Of a DNA stretch of 64,000 nucleotides, positions 48,085 through 59,589 are shown in pieces. The translations under genes were made by a program, and so were the position numbers. Under the pieces are notes generated by a model. The model was not told the origin of the DNA. It saw only the letters and a program-made list of their open reading frames with translations, and ran no database searches. The first letter of the stretch is position 1. Each line of letters starts with the position of its first letter. Origin of the DNA: Triglochin maritima (taxonomy: Eukaryota; Streptophyta; Magnoliopsida; Alismatales; Juncaginaceae); NCBI GenBank assembly GCA_963682175.1, contig OY821781.1, positions 38,019,254 to 38,083,253 of the forward strand, in the 5' to 3' direction.

Positions 48085-49290
48085 TATACACGTTCAGTTC
48101 GTATAAAATTGTGTCATTATTCGGAATATGTTGTGGGTCTGTTCGGAATATGATGTGTGTCTGTTCGGAATATGTTGTGTCTGTTTGGAATATGTTGTTT
48201 GTCTATTCGTAATATGTTGTGGGTTAGTTCGGAATAAGTTGTGTGTCTGTTCGGTTTAAGTTGTGTGTCTGTTCGGTTTAAGTTGTGTGTCTGTTCGGAA
48301 TATGATGTGTGTATGTTCGGTTTAAGTTGTGTGTCTGTTCGGAATACGTTGAGTGTCTGTTCGGAATAAGTTGTGTGTCTGTTCGGAATATGTTGTGTGT
48401 CTGTTCGGATTAAGTTGTGTGTCTGTTCGGTTTAAGTTGTGTGTCTGTTCGGAATAGGATGTGTGTCCGTTCGGTTTAAGTTGTGCGTCTGTTCGGAATA
48501 CGTTGAGTGTCTGTTCGGAATAAGTTGTGTGTTTGTTCGGAATATGTTGTGTGTCTGTTCGGAATACGTTGTGTGTTTGTTCGGTTTATGTTGTGTGTCC
48601 GTTCGGTTTATGTTGTGTGTTTGTTCGGAATATGATGTGTGTCCGTTCGGTTTAAGTTGTGTGTCTGTTCGGTTTATGTTGTGTGTCTGTTCGGATTAAG
48701 TTGTGTGTCTGTTCCGTTTAAGTTGTGGGTCTGTTTGGAATAAGATGTGTGTCTGTTCGGAATATGATGTCTATCTGTTCGGAATATGATGTTTATCTGT
48801 TCGGAATATGTTGTGTGTCTGTTCGGAATACGTTGAGTGTCTGTTCGGAATAAGTTGTGTGTCTGTTCGGAATATGTTGTGTGTCTGTTCGGATTAAGTT
48901 GTGTGTCTGTTCGGTTTAAGTTGTGTGTCTGTTCGGAATATGATGTGTGTCCGTTCAGAATATGAAGTGTGTCCGTTCGGTTTATGTTGTGTGTCTATTC
49001 GGATTAAGTTGTGTGTCTGTTCCGTTTAAGTTGTGGGTCTGTTCAGAATATGATGTGTCTCTGTTCGGAATATGATGTCTGTCTGTTCGGAATATGTTGT
49101 GTGTTTGTTCGGAATACGTTGAGTGTCTGTTCGGAATAAGTTGTGTGTCTGTTCGGAATATGTTGTGTTTGTTCGTATTAAGTTGTGTGTCTGTTCGGTT
49201 TAAGTTGTGTGTATGTTCGGAATATGATGTGTGTCCGTTCGGAATATGAAGTGTGTCCGTTCGGATTACGTCGTATGTCTGTCCGGTTTA
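48085..49290 (+). repeat. 22-bp tandem array between the convergent genes
   Basis: About 1.2 kb of units with core TGTTCGGAATATG or TGTTCGGTTTAAG followed by TTGTGTGTC, the same family as the intron array and in the same orientation. Blocks of several units are repeated as larger units (for example 48340-48440 resembles 48830-48930 and 49110-49200). The 86-residue frame at 48439-48699 (CVCSEYVxCLFG repeats) is a by-product. Confidence 0.9.
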
Positions 49291-49291
49291 T

Positions 49292-49569
49292 GTAAAATAA
49301 CAAATAGTCTATGTAATTTGAACAAGTATAAGTTTTGTAAAACAATGGTTTATGTAACAATTTAGCAATGATGTAATGTAAAACAATTAAAAGACCGATT
49401 AATGTTGACCGCACACCCCAGAGTCTTCAAGTAAAATAACAAATAGTCTATGTAATTTGAACAAGTATAAGTTTTGTAAAACAATGGTTTATGTAACAAT
49501 TTAGCAATGGTGTAAAGTAAAACAATTAAAATGCCGATTATTGTTGACCGCACACCCCAGAGTCTTCAA
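49292..49569. repeat. 139-bp tandem duplication spanning a stop codon
   Basis: Units 49292-49430 and 49431-49569 match with few changes, starting GTAAAATAACAAATAG and ending CAGAGTCTTCAA. The right unit carries the last 22 codons and stop of the Ulp1-like gene; the left unit is a spare copy of the same end. Confidence 0.9.
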
Positions 49570-52500
49570 GCGGTTGATAATCTTGGTCTGCTTCGGCTTC
49601 GTCGGATCAACATTCACCATCAAACACTTGATCCAGTACAAAACGTATGTCCCGTAGTCGTTACTCCCGGCTAGCTGTCGTTGGCTAGCTTTCCTCTCAA
49701 CTATCAACGGCCAATCGACCTTCAACAATCGTCGCCAAAATTCCATCAACTGAAATGCTGTGCATTCATGAATTCCGACACACTTGGAAGGATCTTCACC
49801 TTTTCCCAGCGAACGGGATATACTGTTGTACTGAATGAACTCTGATCTCGGTCCGTGGGCAACGAACAGAGTCCAGTGACCAGACTTCCAGCATGGTTGT
49901 GCGATGATGGTCTCCGCCGCATTTAGTCCTAGAATTTTGGGGAGTAGACAGTCTTCCATTATATCTCCTCCTTGTCCCTCCACAATCCTTCCCGATTCGA
50001 AGGTTGATATGCAAACAACCTTTTGCGGCCCTCCTCTTCTGACCAGTACCTCGATTAGGGCGTCAATGGTTTCGTTTCTGAATTCCGATTTTGGCGTTAT
50101 TATTTCCTTGAGATCTTCACGGCTTATATTGCAGAGTTGCCCCCTCCAGATCACCTCTTTTGCGTCGCGTTCAGGAGCCGTGAGATTCATTAAACGTTGT
50201 ACCTCATCAGGTTTCAACGATCTCAAAGCGGTCGCATCCAGATCAGGTCTCGTCGAGGAAACATGGGCGGCCAGAACATCTTTGGCGGCTTCTTCGGCCT
50301 CCTCTATCTCTTTGTTGGCTTCTTCGGCCTTCTTCTCTACCCCATCTTTGCCAGATTTCCTGTACGCTTCGTCTCTATCTTCTGTGCGCAAGCGTGGTCT
50401 TTTGGTCCGTAATTTTGTTGGGTGCATTTCCCTCTTGCTCTTCCTCTCTTCCTCCTTCCTCTGTCGTTCCTCCTCCTCCTTCCTCTGTCGTTCCTCCTCC
50501 TTCCTCGTCTTCTCTTCCTCATTCCTCTTCCTCTCTTCTTCCTCCCTCTTCAAGTTAATCCTCTTTTCATCTTCCTCCTTCCTCTTCCGTTCCTCCTCCT
50601 CCTTCCTCTCTTCCTCCTCTCTCTTCTTCTTAATCCTCTCTTCCTCCATCTTCCGTTCCTCCTCCTTCCTCAGCCTCTCATCCTCATTCCTCTTTCTCTC
50701 TTCCTCCCCCCTCATCCTCTCTTCCTCTTCCTCTTCCTCCTTCCTCTTCCTCATCCTCTCTTCCTCTTCCTCCTTCCTCTTCCTCTTCCTCTTCCGTTCC
50801 TCCTCCTCCTTCCTCTTCCTCTCTTCCTCATTCCTCTTCTTCTCTTCCTCCTCCCTCTTCTTCCTCTCTTCCTCCTCTCTCATATTCCTCTCTTCCTCCT
50901 CCCTCTTCTTCCTCTCTTCCTCCTCCCTCCTATTCCTCTCTTCCTCCTTCCCACGGAGTCCTTCAAGACCGATTTCGTGTCTCAGCCTCCGACACTCCTC
51001 TTGAGAGATCCTCAGTTCTTCCTCCAGTCTGTTAATTTTTTCGGTCGCATGCTTAAGGGTTGCTTCGGCTTGCAGCCAATTCGTCTTAACCTCACTCAGT
51101 TCCAACTCTTGTAGCAGTGGGTCATATGGAATGCTGCATTCACTAAGTTGTATCCTTGGTAGAGTGGATGTTGAAGGTGTATCCTTCGAGGCGACCTTTT
51201 GTGCGGGAGTTGCTTCTGGAGGAGGAATTTGATCCTCTATCATCAGTTCATGCTCCTTTTCACTGAGTGTCGGAGTGCCCTTTAACTCAAATTTGGCCCA
51301 ATAAATCCCATGCAAGTTGATGCCGCGTTCCTCCCATTTCCTCAGGATTAAACGTCTCCCAAACAGTTCCATCCAACATTTGTACCTTGGAAATGCTGGA
51401 CTGAGATCCCCCAATTTGAACTTCTCGCAAAGCCACACCTGAGAATAAGAATGAGTGAGGAGACATACACATAACTTTTTCCGGACAGCCTCATAACGTA
51501 AACCGGACAGAAATAATAAATTACGGACAGACACAACACGTATTCCGGACAGACATAATACTTATTCCGGACAGACACATGACTTATTCCGGACAGTCAC
51601 AACACGTATCCCGGACAGACACAACACTTATTCCGGACAGACACATGACTTATTCCGGACAGTCACAACACGTATCCTGGACAGACACCACTTATTACGG
51701 ACAAACACAACACGTATTCCTGACAGACACAACACGTATCCCGGACCGACACAACACGTATCCCGGACCGACACAACACTTATTCCGGACAGTCACAACA
51801 CTTATTCCGGACAGACACAACACTTATTCCGGACAGACACAACACTTATTCGGGACAGACACATGACATATTCCGGACAGTCACAACACGTATCCCGGAC
51901 AGACACAACACTTATTCCGGACAGACACAACACCAATCAAATAAGTTGCTTACTTGTAATATGGCAACACATCCAGACATGCAGCCCTGCTTCAGAGTGA
52001 AGTTCCCAGTCAATCTCCTCCGTGACAGGTCCCTTTTGGCTTCCTCCAGACCCCTAACCAAACAAGCGTGAACTGCATTTGCCCACGCATATCTCTTGAG
52101 GCGCTTGAGGTTCTTCAGGTGCCTCGTGTACCATGCTTTAGTTCGCAGGGTTCCATCGAAGAACAAAAAATGATTGAAGGTCATACAAATAAGGAGACGG
52201 ACGTGTTCCTCCTCGTCGCCCATCGCACCCGTGGCAGTAAGATGACCCAGTAGCTGAGTGTTGTCGAGGTTAACCCCGTCTCGCTTCTCTACATACATAG
52301 GTTCCATATCAACTCTCAGCCCATGCACTCTTAGCCCCAGTAGCAGGGCGACGTCTTCTACCGTAAATGGGACGACCCCAGTTGATATTCTCAACCCGAC
52401 CTCATTGGCGTTCAAGTGTTCGACGAACCAACCCAGGATCTCATTATCAGTTGTCATGTGAGGAAAAGTGAGGAAGTGACCGAAAGACGTCCCTTTGAAA

Positions 52501-52720
52501 ACCTTCTTCTCCTCCCCCTTCATCCGACTGAACTGCCGGTGAATGGCCGTCAAACCGCACTTAGTTTCGCGGAAGTAGTACGTACTTCCCTGAAACCACA
52601 AAAAAAATTTAAAAGTCGATGCTGAACCCTTAAATCAACACAAAAACATCCGGGTTGAGGAGAGACCTGCGCGGCTAGAATTTCAGGAGCGATTGAGGTT
52701 TCAGGGACAGAAGAATCCAT
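49501..52720 (-). CDS. Plant mobile domain / Ulp1-like protein, catalytic Cys lost
   Basis: Three - strand exons: 52720-52667, 52589-51954 and 51438-49501, phase 0 throughout, giving 875 residues with no stop. Exon 2 is a plant-mobile-domain/DUF1985-type module (TSFGHFLTFPHM..GVVPFTVEDVALLLGLRVHG..FTLKQGCMSGCVAILQ). Exon 3 continues VWLCEKFKLGDLSPAFPR. About 190 residues of Glu/Arg/Lys repeats (EEERKRKEEEERK style) follow, probably a long single helix. The C-terminal C48 peptidase-like domain has His in SGHWTLFVAH and Gln in RQLAGSND, but the expected NDCG reads NDYG (codon 49654-49656), so Tyr replaces the nucleophile. Ulp1 proteins cleave SUMO; this one is probably inactive as a protease. 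Its partner context is a Mutator-like element. Confidence 0.7.
50420..50960 (+). repeat. Polypyrimidine tract coding the Glu/Arg/Lys helix on the other strand
   Basis: About 540 bp of nearly pure CTTCCTC / TCTTCCTCC on the + strand, the complement of GAG/GAA/AGG/AAG codons in the Ulp1-like gene. The 366-residue open frame at 49904-51004 (+) is antisense by-product. Confidence 0.8.
51478..51935 (-). repeat. 22-bp tandem array in intron 2 of the Ulp1-like gene
   Basis: About 20 units of 22 bp. On the + strand they read ATTCCGGACAGACACAACACTT; on the gene's own strand the core is TGTCCGGAATAAGTG followed by TTGTGTC. It is the same family as the two other arrays with one fixed C for T change, and fills most of the 515-bp intron (51439-51953). 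Confidence 0.9.
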
Positions 52721-53003
52721 TTTCGTCTTGTCTGGGTTTTTCTTCGACTCAAAATGGGACGACAGTTTTTGGATGGGAAGAGGAAATGAGGAAGAACTTT
52801 TTAGGAAACTGCACAGACAGATACTCGAATACTCTACAGACCTAATGGTGTACGTGAAGTCTAACCGTCTAATCGTGATTTAGGGAAATGAACTGTCCCA
52901 CCCAACTAGCCGTCTTTTTTTAAAAAAAAATAAAGCCCACGCAGAAGAAATAGCTGACTGGACGCTGACTCATCAAATCGAAACTCGTCCACGTAAGGCG
53001 CGT

Positions 53004-53023
53004 CACGGACGCGCGCGTCCGTG
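53004..53023. repeat. Perfect 20-bp GC palindrome
   Basis: CACGGACGCG joined directly to CGCGTCCGTG. It stands in AT-rich DNA at the probable right edge of the Mutator-like element. Confidence 0.85.
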
Positions 53024-54164
53024 TATCACGACCCTTAAATTAACTCATACCATCGCTTGTAAAAATAATAGAAGGTGGTGGAGTACTAATTGACGTTGTT
53101 CTCACATACGAATCAAAGTGAACTTATTTATTCTTTTTCCGTATAATGTCTATGCTATGTACACTCACATTAACGTAACACATGTTCCCAACATCATTTT
53201 TTGTAACTTACTGTTTACCATTCTACTTGTATAAATTATAATTTGGTCCTTTTGTCTTTAAATTTATTATTTTCTAATAGATTAGATAATAGCATCAAAC
53301 ACAAATTGAACTTTTAAACCAATTTGAACCGAAATATTCTTGGTTTGGGTTGATTTTTACTATACTTAGTTTGATGTAGGTTTCGTGAAGTGAACCGTTA
53401 AACATCGTTCGTGAATTATTTAAATCATCTACGCAAATTATCATTTTGTCATTCTCTCTTTTCTATTTATTTCATCTCTTCATTCCACTTTCTCACTACC
53501 AGTCTCTCTTTATTTTCCTTCCAACATCAAATTTCAACCACAAAAAATAAAGTCTCGGAGAGCAGGAAATGAGCTGATGGACGCACCATTAGATTTAAAT
53601 ACGGTAAAATTTCTACCTCTTAAAAAACAAAAATAAATAAATTAGGGGAGGCTCTGGCAGAGACACCTCCCTATGGTGGGGCATTTGGGGGAGGCGTCTT
53701 AGTCAGACGTTCCGTTTGATATATTTTTTTGACTTATCGTGCTGGATTCAGACGGTTCGCCAGATGTTAGTACTGGTAGAGTGAAGATAATTGAGAGATG
53801 AGACTCCTTTTAAGAGACGGGACATAATAATAATTAAATGGAAAGTGAAAAGTAAATAATAATTAGCATGGACGATTTAAGTAATTCGCGGACGACGTTT
53901 AGTAACACTCTTGGTAGGGTAAACCTGCATACCCAAATCAAACCGACTTGGTCCCATTCCAAATAGAATCAAGAGGAAAGGTAATCATCTTTTTACTCAT
54001 CACGTCCCTTAGTCATATCGTATTATAATGTTGTACCAAGGCGAATAAAACTTCATGAACATAATTAACAAAATACTAATTGTTCTTTGGTTGTATTATC
54101 ATGTGTGTACAATGGGTTTACCAAACTAACGCACGACGTTGGGTAACCAAACTCCAAACTTAAG
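53024..54164. other. AT-rich intergenic DNA
   Basis: No gene was recognised. A GC-richer piece at 53640-53720 (GAGGCTCTGGCAGAGACACC, GGGGAGGCGTC) may be a small repeat remnant. Confidence 0.3.
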
Positions 54165-54392
54165 AGTGTAAATGAGTCGAGTCGAACAAAAAAATTGAGT
54201 ATCAAGTATTAGCACATATTATTATTAAATATAAAAAATAATTATAAATTGAGTAATAAAAAATTCGAATTCGAGCGACTCATTTACCGAACTAAATCGG
54301 AAGAATTTATTTTTGATCAAAATCTTACGTTTTCATAGTAAACTAGAGTGAGTTCGAGTCGAGTATCCAGCTCGAGCATAATTCACGGCCCT
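54165..54392. repeat. Remnant with GAGTCGAGTCGA motifs
   Basis: TGTAAATGAGTCGAGTCG on the left and GAGTTCGAGTCGAGTATCC..ACGGCCCT on the right share the motif style of the remnant at 37620-37905 in the opposite sense. Confidence 0.4.
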
Positions 54393-54502
54393 ATTCAAAC
54401 TTGCTAACGATAATTAACAAAAACGGGTAATTAATAATTCTTCCCGGAAACGGGTGTCCCCAAAACTCTACTCTTTCCCCGCCAAATCCCCAAACCCTAA
54501 CC

Positions 54503-57465
54503 ATGAATTTCTCGTCGGAGTGGCGAAGGCCGTTCGCCATCGCTGAGACGATCGCCGCCCCGTTGCTCCACCAAACCCCGACCACCCTAGGCCCTCTCCT
54601 CTTCCACCCCGACTCCCCATCCCACCTCCTCCTCTCCTCCCCAACCCTCCCTCTCCCACTCCCACCCCCTCCCCTCCCCCCTCCGCCCCCTCCGACCTCC
54701 TCACCTTCCTACGAGGAGATGCCGGAGAGGCTGGTGGAGGTGGCGGGAGGGGAGAGGGGGTTTAATGGGATTGGAGTTGTGAGATGGGGGAAGAAGGGGG
54801 TTGTGGTTGTTTTTCCGGTTGGGGAGAATGCGGACTGAATTGGGTTTGTTGGGGTGGAAAGGTCGGGTCTTGGTGGGTTTCAGAGGAAAAGTTGTGATTT
54901 TGGATCGAAAAGTAAGGAATTTAAGATGGAAAGTTGTGGTTTCGGATCCAAAAGTAAGGAGTTTGAGACGGAAAGTTGTGGTCTTGGATCCAAAAGTAAG
55001 GAGTTTGAGACGGAAAGTTGTGGTTTTGGATCGAAAGAAGTGGAATTGGAGGTGGAAAGGTGTGATTTTGGATCGAAAAGAGTGCGGTTTGAGGGAAAAA
55101 GTGGTGATTTTGGAATAAAAGATGTTGAATTTGAGGCGGAGAGGTTTGATATTGGGAGCGAAGAAATTGGGTTGAAAGGGGAAAAAATTGGATTTTGAAG
55201 TGGAAGGAGATGATATTGGGAAGGTTGGAGTTCTATTTGAAGGTGGGAGATGTGATTTTGTGCCAAAGTTGGTCACGAATTGTGATGGAGATGTGTTTGT
55301 GCAGCGGAGTGGGTTCAAACATAAGTGACACCGGATTACAGGGATTGCGGTGGTTGCTTCAGAAGAGGAGTGTGGAGTAATTGGGTACGTGCTTGCAACC
55401 ACTATGTACTCTGTGAATTGGTTTAGGTTAGAGATTGGGGATTTGATGTGAAATGTGAGAGGAAGAGGCCTTTAATGATTCCGGTTGCGAAGAATGATTT
55501 TGAAATTTGTGTTGCGCATGCATGTTGGAACCCACATTTTCCGGAGGAGAGCGTAGTTTTGCTGGAGAATGGTGAGCTTGTTTGCATGGATGTTGGCGGT
55601 AAGAAGGGGAATAGAGTTGAAGCCCTTGTGGGTGGTGAGTTTGGTGGTGGATGGTTCAAATGTGAGTTTAGTGTTCGGCCTTGGATTTTGATTGTTTCCG
55701 GCTCAGAGGTGGTCTTGATGGTGGATTTGGGAGCGGGTAATGGTGGAAAACCAACGGTTTTGGCGAAGGCGGACTGTTGTGACACTTATGATATGGTACG
55801 CCCTCTGAAGAGTAACCAGTTTCTTGCATTTTGCGTTGCGGAGTTTGATCGGTTCTATTTCACTGTAGTGACGGATTTTTATCTGCTTCTTTTCGACACT
55901 CGGGATCCGATGGTTCCCCTCTTGGTCTGGGATCATGGTATTAGCCATCCTTGTTATGTTGCCATGCATAGATTATCGGAATTAAGGCATTTGAAGGCGT
56001 TCAGTTGTTCTTCTGATTCTGGGTACGCTATCTTAGTGGGATCATTTCGTGAAGATAAATTTAAGTTATTTTGCTATGGACCAACCATTGAAGGAGGATT
56101 AGGAGTTTCCAGGAGACCAACATGGCATGCTTGGGACCTCCCTTCTAGTGTTTCTGTTTCTGGCAGAAGGTATGGTTCTGCTGATTCTTTTTTAAGGGAA
56201 GAGTACTCAAAGTCAGAATCTTGTGATGTAGCTCAAAATAATTTAATGAAAGAACTTGTGCTGGGCTTTTGCATTCTCCCTAAAGATAATAGTGAAGTTG
56301 GAGGATTTGATTTGATACGGCTCATGTCTTCTGGAAGGCTTGAATTTCAGAGATATCATGCCTCTTGGGATCACTCTTACAGGAAACCTGTTGTTGAAGA
56401 AAATGTCTTCTCAGTATGTCAAGCTCTTGTTGCTCATACGTGGGACGACGAGGGTGCAACAAACAAAAAACTACGTTCTCTTAAATTTCACTTCTTGCTT
56501 GCTTACATGAATGATGAGCTTCTTGAATCACTATCTACAGAATTGGATAAGCCCCAGTTACGTTATGCTGAATTCAAAGAAATAGCTTGCAAACGTGATC
56601 TATGGGAGCGGATAAAGAGCAAAACAATGTCAACAACTAACCTTATTTCTGATGCTATTAGTGACACCAGCTTCCCTACCAGCATAAATGAAATTGCATT
56701 TCGAAGAGTATTGGCTTCCCTTTCTCCAACCCTTTTGTACTAGGCTTTTCCCACATATAACGAGATTTTCGGCCGTGGGCGTGAATTCTCCCTGGAGCTT
56801 CTGGAACATCCTCCCCTGTTGACAAACAAACGTCTTCTGCCTTTTTTGTTAGGAAAGCCTTCTGAAAGAGCAGAAAGATGGTCACAAAAGACACCACGTG
56901 GTGACAATCTTGTAGGTCCAGTAATCCCACTTCCTGTTCTTCTTACTCTTCAACAAATTTGACATGGCTGCTTGCCGTGTGCTGGCTGATGAAGAGGAAA
57001 ACCTGCTTAAAGAGCAATACAACGTTGTGTATAAGAATATATTAACCGAGATATCCCTTGCTGATGATAGCTATTTAAATAGTTGGACTTCTTCTGAGAA
57101 GGAAAAGAATGAGAAGCCCTTTTTTATTTATGAAGGTGACTCAAATGTGGTCGACAAGGGGCCGACATTCGGAGAACCCAAGGAATACTGGCCTTGCCTT
57201 TGCAGCCCAAACTACTTCAAAGGATCCCAACTTCACCACATTTGTGTATGGAAACAAATTCCACAAAGATTCTAGGCGTGCCGGAGCTTCAGGCGTGCAA
57301 ACATTTGATGATCTCATGGCAATGAACTTGGATTTTGATGTGCCTGAGCTGACCTTTACAGAGGATGAAGCTAAAGTTTACAAGAGCTTGAGCAAACAGT
57401 TTTTGAATTGGCAGGCAAATTACAAGCCATATCAAGAATTTTGTACTTCAGCTAAGCCGGAGTAG
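54503..57465 (+). pseudogene. TAF1C-like gene (RNA polymerase I factor), broken
   Basis: The frames read as one protein: MNFSSEWRRPFAIAETIAAP with a Pro-rich stretch, then VRWGKKGVVVVFPVGENAD, VIGYVLATTMYSVNWFR, CVAHACWNPHFPEESVVLLE, a long middle part (55448-56740), VGPVIPLPVLLTLQQ, and FDDLMAMNLDFDVPELTF..FLNWQANYKPYQEF at the end. This order fits the plant homologue of TAF1C, a subunit of the RNA polymerase I promoter factor; the assignment is from memory of the family and not certain. Lesions: TGA at 54836, a repeat expansion at about 54880-55065, several frame changes at 55200-55450, TAG at 56741 and frame changes near 56960 and 57165. It is a pseudogene unless the sequence is in error. 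Confidence 0.5.
54880..55065 (+). repeat. 42-bp minisatellite inside the TAF1C-like gene
   Basis: About four units of 42 bp, with GGAAAGTTGTGGT, TTGGATCC and AAAAGTAAGGAGTTTGAGAC in order. Being a multiple of three, it codes a 14-residue repeat (GFGSKSKEFETESC). Looser copies continue to about 55190. Confidence 0.85.
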
Positions 57466-59589
57466 TCTAATATGTAACACCAATAGGACAGTTTTGACCA
57501 TTTTGAAAGGTAAGTTGTGCATACATGTTTAGATTGAACATTCTCATTGGCGATGTGTTTTGGCTTCTTTCAGCTTCCATCAATCGTGTGCTTTCTTGTT
57601 AATTTATTTGTACATTATTGTTTGTAATTAATCTATTTACTGATCGAAATTCAAAATTTACTTTGCTGCTTTCTACAGACAAAATGATTTCTTTTTATGT
57701 TCTATAAATTTGTCTTATCACATATAACTGTACTACTTTACAACATATATAATATAAGTTTGCGTATCTTTGGCGTTACTCTTTGATTCCTTTTGCAAAT
57801 TACAACATTCGTGGCACTAAATCACTAATAGTATTTGACTTTTTAAGAACTGGGGACAAGAGGGTTGATTGTGCTTACTCAAAAAAACGGTTGATGGTTT
57901 CCCTTGCATAAAATTTCTTTCATCTGATGGTGAAACTAATAAAGGTGAATTTTAGGATTATTTATTAGCTGCTCACTCTTTTGTTCACGTGAATTTGCAT
58001 AATCACTTGTGTTATTTTTTTCTTTAATTTTTCTTCTATCACGTTGTCTGTGCTAACAGCCACTGTCCAAATACTCAAATAGAACCTGGACTGCTTTCTA
58101 GGTACATGATGGTGAGTCATCAATCTCCCCCAATGGTATTTCTTTGTGAAGTTTATGTAATAGGTAGTTTTTATTGTTTTTATCAGCACAAAATTGGGTT
58201 ACATAATTATATGCGTGCTGTTACAAGTTATGTTTATAAAAACACACCTGCATGAATAATTGAAGAGATGGAAGAGAAGTCGCTTTTCTGGAAAAAAGTT
58301 GAAATGACTTGCAACATTTTGATGTTTCTAGATGGAATTTTGTAAAAAAATCTTGATATTATTTCTCAGACATAATTTCTTGATGTATTTGTAGGTTTGG
58401 TGGAAAGTCAGAAGAATAGAGCGAATGTTTAGCTTTTCCTGACTTTCACCCTGTAGCTGCAGGAAGGAGGAGAGACTACAAAGTTAGGGCTAAGTGCCTT
58501 GCTCACTCTTACCAAAAAATGTTATGATTTTTTCTTTCAATTTCTGACCTCCCAAATTTAAGTGTGATGAAAACACAACCAGATTGCTAAGCTAGTAGCT
58601 ATTCCCTCTTACTGTCCTAAGAAACCTTCAACATTTATCCTCAAAGAAAGAATTTGAGGCCCAAATGTTATATAGATGCAAAATATCACAACAAGATGAG
58701 TGTTTTTGGTTGTTGGAATCTTATTACTTATTGCTACCACGGTATACTGTCTAACCAAACTGAGTGGAGTTGAATTTTACATATACTATGCCAATCGTAT
58801 TTTGTGAGACTGCAATATTAATGTCATCAATATGGTAACCAATGCGAACCATCCAAATAAACAATACGTACTATGAAGGTAATATTAAAACACACTACGT
58901 TGACTTATTAAGGATTGTCAGACACTTCCATTCCTATGGGGTTGCCTTACTATTTTCGTCATGTTAAAGTCACACGTAGGCTAGAGGCTCTCTGATGAAT
59001 TTTCTAGGAGAAAATTTGAATATTTCTATAGGGGTTTTGATATATGCATTTTTCCTTTGGATTATAATTATATTTATGTTAGACGTGGACTTGACTAACA
59101 TTACATCTAACGTGAGACCTGGACTTGACTACTTGCATAAAGTAGACTGTACATGTTGACATACAATTACATATGTTCCCATTTTATTTGAACCGAACCG
59201 AGTTTGGTCTTGTTGTAATTTCTTGTTACCTTAGGATTTCTGTCCTAGTATCCTTGTATTTAGGTATCCTTATCATGTGGTCACAGTGAATTGGCTCTAA
59301 CACTCACATAACCTAGTCTTACACCTGAAATGAGTGGCGTTTGGCAAGTTAATTTGATTTTTTTTTTTAAATTATACTTCTCTGTTGGCCTGAAAACATA
59401 TTGTTGAATTATACTTCTGTACTAAAACTGAACACGGTAGATGTCAAGCATGTTTCTCTTCCTTTGACAAAGAAGGATTTATGTGCAATGTGTTTGAACT
59501 TTGAAGGAGATCTTATGTGTATTGCAATGAACTTTATGTACATACCTCTATTCTTGAATAATTTTGTCACGTGACTTTCTATTATGCAG
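57466..59589. other. Intergenic DNA without recognised genes
   Basis: No protein or RNA was recognised. The last part may hold the lost 5' exons of the PH-RhoGAP fragment that follows, but no matching peptide was seen. Confidence 0.3.

Larger units (their letters stand above)
44840..53030. mobile_element. Probable Mutator-like element carrying FAR1-type and Ulp1-like genes
   Basis: A FAR1/MULE transposase gene (+) and a plant-mobile-domain/Ulp1-like gene (-) converge within 8 kb, and both contain the same 22-bp repeat family. Mutator-like elements that carry a Ulp1-like gene beside the transposase are known in plants (Kaonashi type). The outer limits are uncertain: GGACG..TGACGTGGCTTATGT near 44844 resembles, inverted, GGACG..TGACGCGCCTTACGT near 53010. 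No 9-bp target duplication was found. The intact reticulon gene ends about 350 bp to the left. Confidence 0.5.

Noticed and set aside
48439..48699. 86-residue Cys-rich repeat protein
   Set aside because: It is a translation of the 22-bp tandem array (66-bp period); no start signal or homologue is apparent.
46075..49290. CRISPR-like array
   Set aside because: The 22-bp units are directly adjacent with no unique spacers, and the DNA is plant nuclear.
49904..51004. 366-residue + strand frame rich in Ser/Leu/Phe
   Set aside because: It is the antisense of the Glu/Arg/Lys-coding stretch of the Ulp1-like gene; the - strand frame has domains and splice sites.
44840..53030. Firm inverted ends and 9-bp target duplication for the Mutator-like element
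   Set aside because: Only a partial, gapped similarity between the two edges is visible and no matching 9-mers were found, so the limits are left as approximate.
54701..55402. 233-residue - strand frame with TTFxLK repeats
   Set aside because: It is antisense to the TAF1C-like gene and its minisatellite.
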